Assembly: GCA_031281385.1 (NCBI GenBank)
Contig: JAITFL010000083.1
Location: 1 to 15,604, forward strand
Direction: 5' to 3'
Length of the DNA: 15,604 nt
Source of the DNA: Holophagales bacterium
GTDB taxonomy: Bacteria; Acidobacteriota; Holophagae; Holophagales; Holophagaceae
Position 1 is the stretch's first letter. Each line of letters opens with the position of its first letter. Position numbers and translations under genes: made by a program. A model generated the notes under the pieces. That model searched no databases. It saw only the letters and a program-made list of their open reading frames with translations, and was not told the DNA's origin. This document shows, piece by piece, positions 13,889 through 15,604 of the stretch.

Positions 13889-15604
13889 CTACCAAACAGG
13901 GTCTTGCTCCAACAATTTTTCGGCGTCAGGCGGCGGCAAGGGGATGGAAAAATAGTATCCTTGTCCGATGTGGCACCCCAGTTCCCTGAGCAGCCTGAGC
14001 TGATCCGCGTTTTCAATCCCTTCAGCGGTGACGCTGATGTCCAGTGCCTTGGCCAAGGAAAGAATGGCCTGTACGATGGCGGTGCTTTCTTTGTCAAGGC
14101 ATATGCCGTCAACGAAACTTTTGTCTATTTTCAAGCTGTCCACCGGCAGGCGCTTGAGGTAGCTCAATGAGGAATAGTCTGTGCCGAAATCGTCTATGGC
14201 CAAACTGACTCCCAGCCCCTTCAAAGCGGTCATGATGCTGAGGCTGCTTGCCGCATCTTTCATCGCCACGTTCTCGGTGATTTCCAGTTTCAGCAGGTTT
14301 GGCTCTAAGCCGGTTTTCTCAAGGGTGCTTCGGATCATTTCCGGCAAGTTTTGCTGCTGGAACTGGCGCATGCTCAAATTTACGTTCATGATGCACTTTG
14401 GATGGGATGGGAATTTCTTGCGCCATTCCTGTGCTTGGCGGCAGGATTCTTCAAGAACCCATGTGCCAATTTGCACTATTGCGCCCGTTTCTTCGGCCAA
14501 GCCGATAAATTCCCCGGGCGGGATCAATCCGCGTTCAGGGTGCTGCCAGCGGATCAGCGCCTCCCAGCCTCCCAATTTTCCTGTGGCCAAGTTCACCAGT
14601 GGGTGGTAGTAAATGGTAAATTCATTCTTTTCCAACGCATGCCGCATGTCGCTTTCTAGTTTCAAGCGGCGGCGCATCTGATCGTTCATGCTTTGGTCGT
14701 GTACCTCTAGGGCTTTTGTCCCTTGGGTTTTCGCCCTAGCTACGGCAACTTCGGCATTTCGGATCAACTCGCCCGGCCCGATGTCTGGCTTGGAGCTAAC
14801 GGCCAGTCCTTGGTTGAACTCAATATAGTATTCCTGGCCATCCAAGATGAGCGGCTTGTCGAACGCAATTTTAATGGAATCGGAAATGAAAAAAGCCTCT
14901 TTGAGGACGTCTTGGCCGTCAAACAAAAGGCCGAATTCATCACCGCCCAGCCTTGCCAGCACATTTCCGTGCTTGACTACGCTTCTCAGCCTTTTGGCTA
15001 TTTGGGCCATCATCCTGTCGCCTGTTTCATAGTCTTGGCTGTCAATTATGTTGCTAAAGTGGTTTACGTCCAAGTACAGCACGCCCACTTGGCCGTCTTC
15101 TTTGGCCAAGTTGTTTAACGCTTGGGAAAGCATCTCAGAGAAAAATACCCGGTTAGGCAGCCCGGAAAGGCTGTCTTGGAATGTATGTATGGTTTGGTTG
15201 GTCTCTGCTTGGCGGTCGGATGAAATCAATTGGAAAAAAAAGACGTAATCCAATGTTTTCCCATTTTTGTCTTTTCTGGGCGCGATTGTGGCCCCTGTCC
15301 AGTTCCAGCTGTTTTGCCCGGTTGGCAGCCCCAGCATCACGCTGTAGGGACCGTCCTCATCGCGGATGGCCCTAGTGAAAAGGCTCTCTTTGCCGTGCAG
15401 CGTGTGGCCGTCGAAATTTATCACATGGTAGTCGTCCGCAAACAAGTTGATCTTTAGAATGTCCTCGCTCGGCATGCCTAGCATCACATTCTTTTGGAAT
15501 GCGCGGCTCCAGTGCTTGTAGTGCCCATCCCTTGAAACTACCGCCACTTCCGTAGGGACTTCTAGGATAAAGCTGCCGATTTGTTCGTCAAGTGCATCTT
15601 CCAT
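13889..15604 (-). CDS. PAS-GGDEF-EAL cyclic-di-GMP signalling protein
   Basis: 571 aa visible. The first visible codon is an ATG exactly at the window edge, so it may be the start or an internal Met. No membrane segment is seen. A PAS domain (about 10-130) is followed by GGDEF (about 140-300) and EAL (about 315-565) domains. The EAL half looks catalytically complete: EAL (348-350), NVNLSMRQF (407-415), EITEN (441-445), DDFGT (471-475), LKIDKSFV (491-498), AEGIEN (527-532), GQGYYFS (547-553). The GGDEF half keeps GGDEF (220-224), but the guanine-binding Asn of the FKxIND motif is Ile (I187, in HFSNIIDS) and no RxxD inhibitory site is present. Net activity is probably c-di-GMP hydrolysis. HU lies downstream. 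Confidence 0.94.
   Translation of the reverse strand: MEDALDEQIGSFILEVPTEVAVVSRDGHYKHWSRAFQKNVMLGMPSEDILKINLFADDYHVINFDGHTLHGKESLFTRAIRDEDGPYSVMLGLPTGQNSWNWTGATIAPRKDKNGKTLDYVFFFQLISSDRQAETNQTIHTFQDSLSGLPNRVFFSEMLSQALNNLAKEDGQVGVLYLDVNHFSNIIDSQDYETGDRMMAQIAKRLRSVVKHGNVLARLGGDEFGLLFDGQDVLKEAFFISDSIKIAFDKPLILDGQEYYIEFNQGLAVSSKPDIGPGELIRNAEVAVARAKTQGTKALEVHDQSMNDQMRRRLKLESDMRHALEKNEFTIYYHPLVNLATGKLGGWEALIRWQHPERGLIPPGEFIGLAEETGAIVQIGTWVLEESCRQAQEWRKKFPSHPKCIMNVNLSMRQFQQQNLPEMIRSTLEKTGLEPNLLKLEITENVAMKDAASSLSIMTALKGLGVSLAIDDFGTDYSSLSYLKRLPVDSLKIDKSFVDGICLDKESTAIVQAILSLAKALDISVTAEGIENADQLRLLRELGCHIGQGYYFSIPLPPPDAEKLLEQDPVW

Overview
The window reads as a chromosomal segment of a Gram-negative (diderm) bacterium of moderate to high G+C. 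It is mostly housekeeping genes, with a small block of envelope, signalling and chemotaxis genes. A diderm is suggested by an outer-membrane beta-barrel with a signal peptide and a C-terminal Phe. A bacillithiol-type deacetylase (BshB1 family) beside folP/glmM/pdxJ/ftsH points away from the classic gamma-proteobacterial layout, perhaps to the FCB or Acidobacteria side of the tree. That placement is inference and I hold it weakly. No phage, transposase, CRISPR or toxin genes were seen.

Layout. (1) Positions 1-6103, all on the minus strand, form one tightly packed run in the order bshB1, tilS, ftsH, folP, glmM, pdxJ (pdxJ is cut by the window edge). Gaps are a few bases, or start/stop codons overlap, except before ftsH, where an extended -10 promoter is visible. 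The products serve thiol biosynthesis, tRNA-Ile decoding, membrane proteolysis, folate, cell-wall precursor (GlcN-1-P) and vitamin B6. (2) Positions 6104-6560 hold no gene. They contain a dense series of inverted repeats, including a MITE-like element of about 250 bp with 17-bp inverted ends, lying between the divergent bshB1 operon and tRNA-Ser. (3) On the plus strand follow tRNA-Ser(UGA), an NtrB/PAS-like membrane histidine kinase and, closely coupled, a long-form NAD synthetase whose glutaminase domain has lost its catalytic cysteine. (4) A minus-strand outer-membrane barrel with a clear promoter is divergent from a plus-strand methyl-accepting chemotaxis protein. (5) A small DUF493 protein (minus) is convergent with the MCP. 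A heptamer tandem repeat lies between it and an agmatinase-type ureohydrolase (plus). (6) An HU/IHF-like DNA-binding protein (minus) is convergent with the ureohydrolase, and upstream of it is a PAS-GGDEF-EAL cyclic-di-GMP protein (minus) reaching the window edge.

I see no clearly new multi-gene system. The strongest leads are the probably ammonia-only NadE that keeps a dead glutaminase domain; the hairpin/MITE-like mosaic at 6194-6553; and an exact 20-base module shared between that mosaic and the 3' end of the HU gene 7 kb away. Several start codons (ftsH, bshB1, tilS, agmatinase) were chosen from Shine-Dalgarno (SD) positions and are non-ATG or ambiguous. These choices are stated in each entry.
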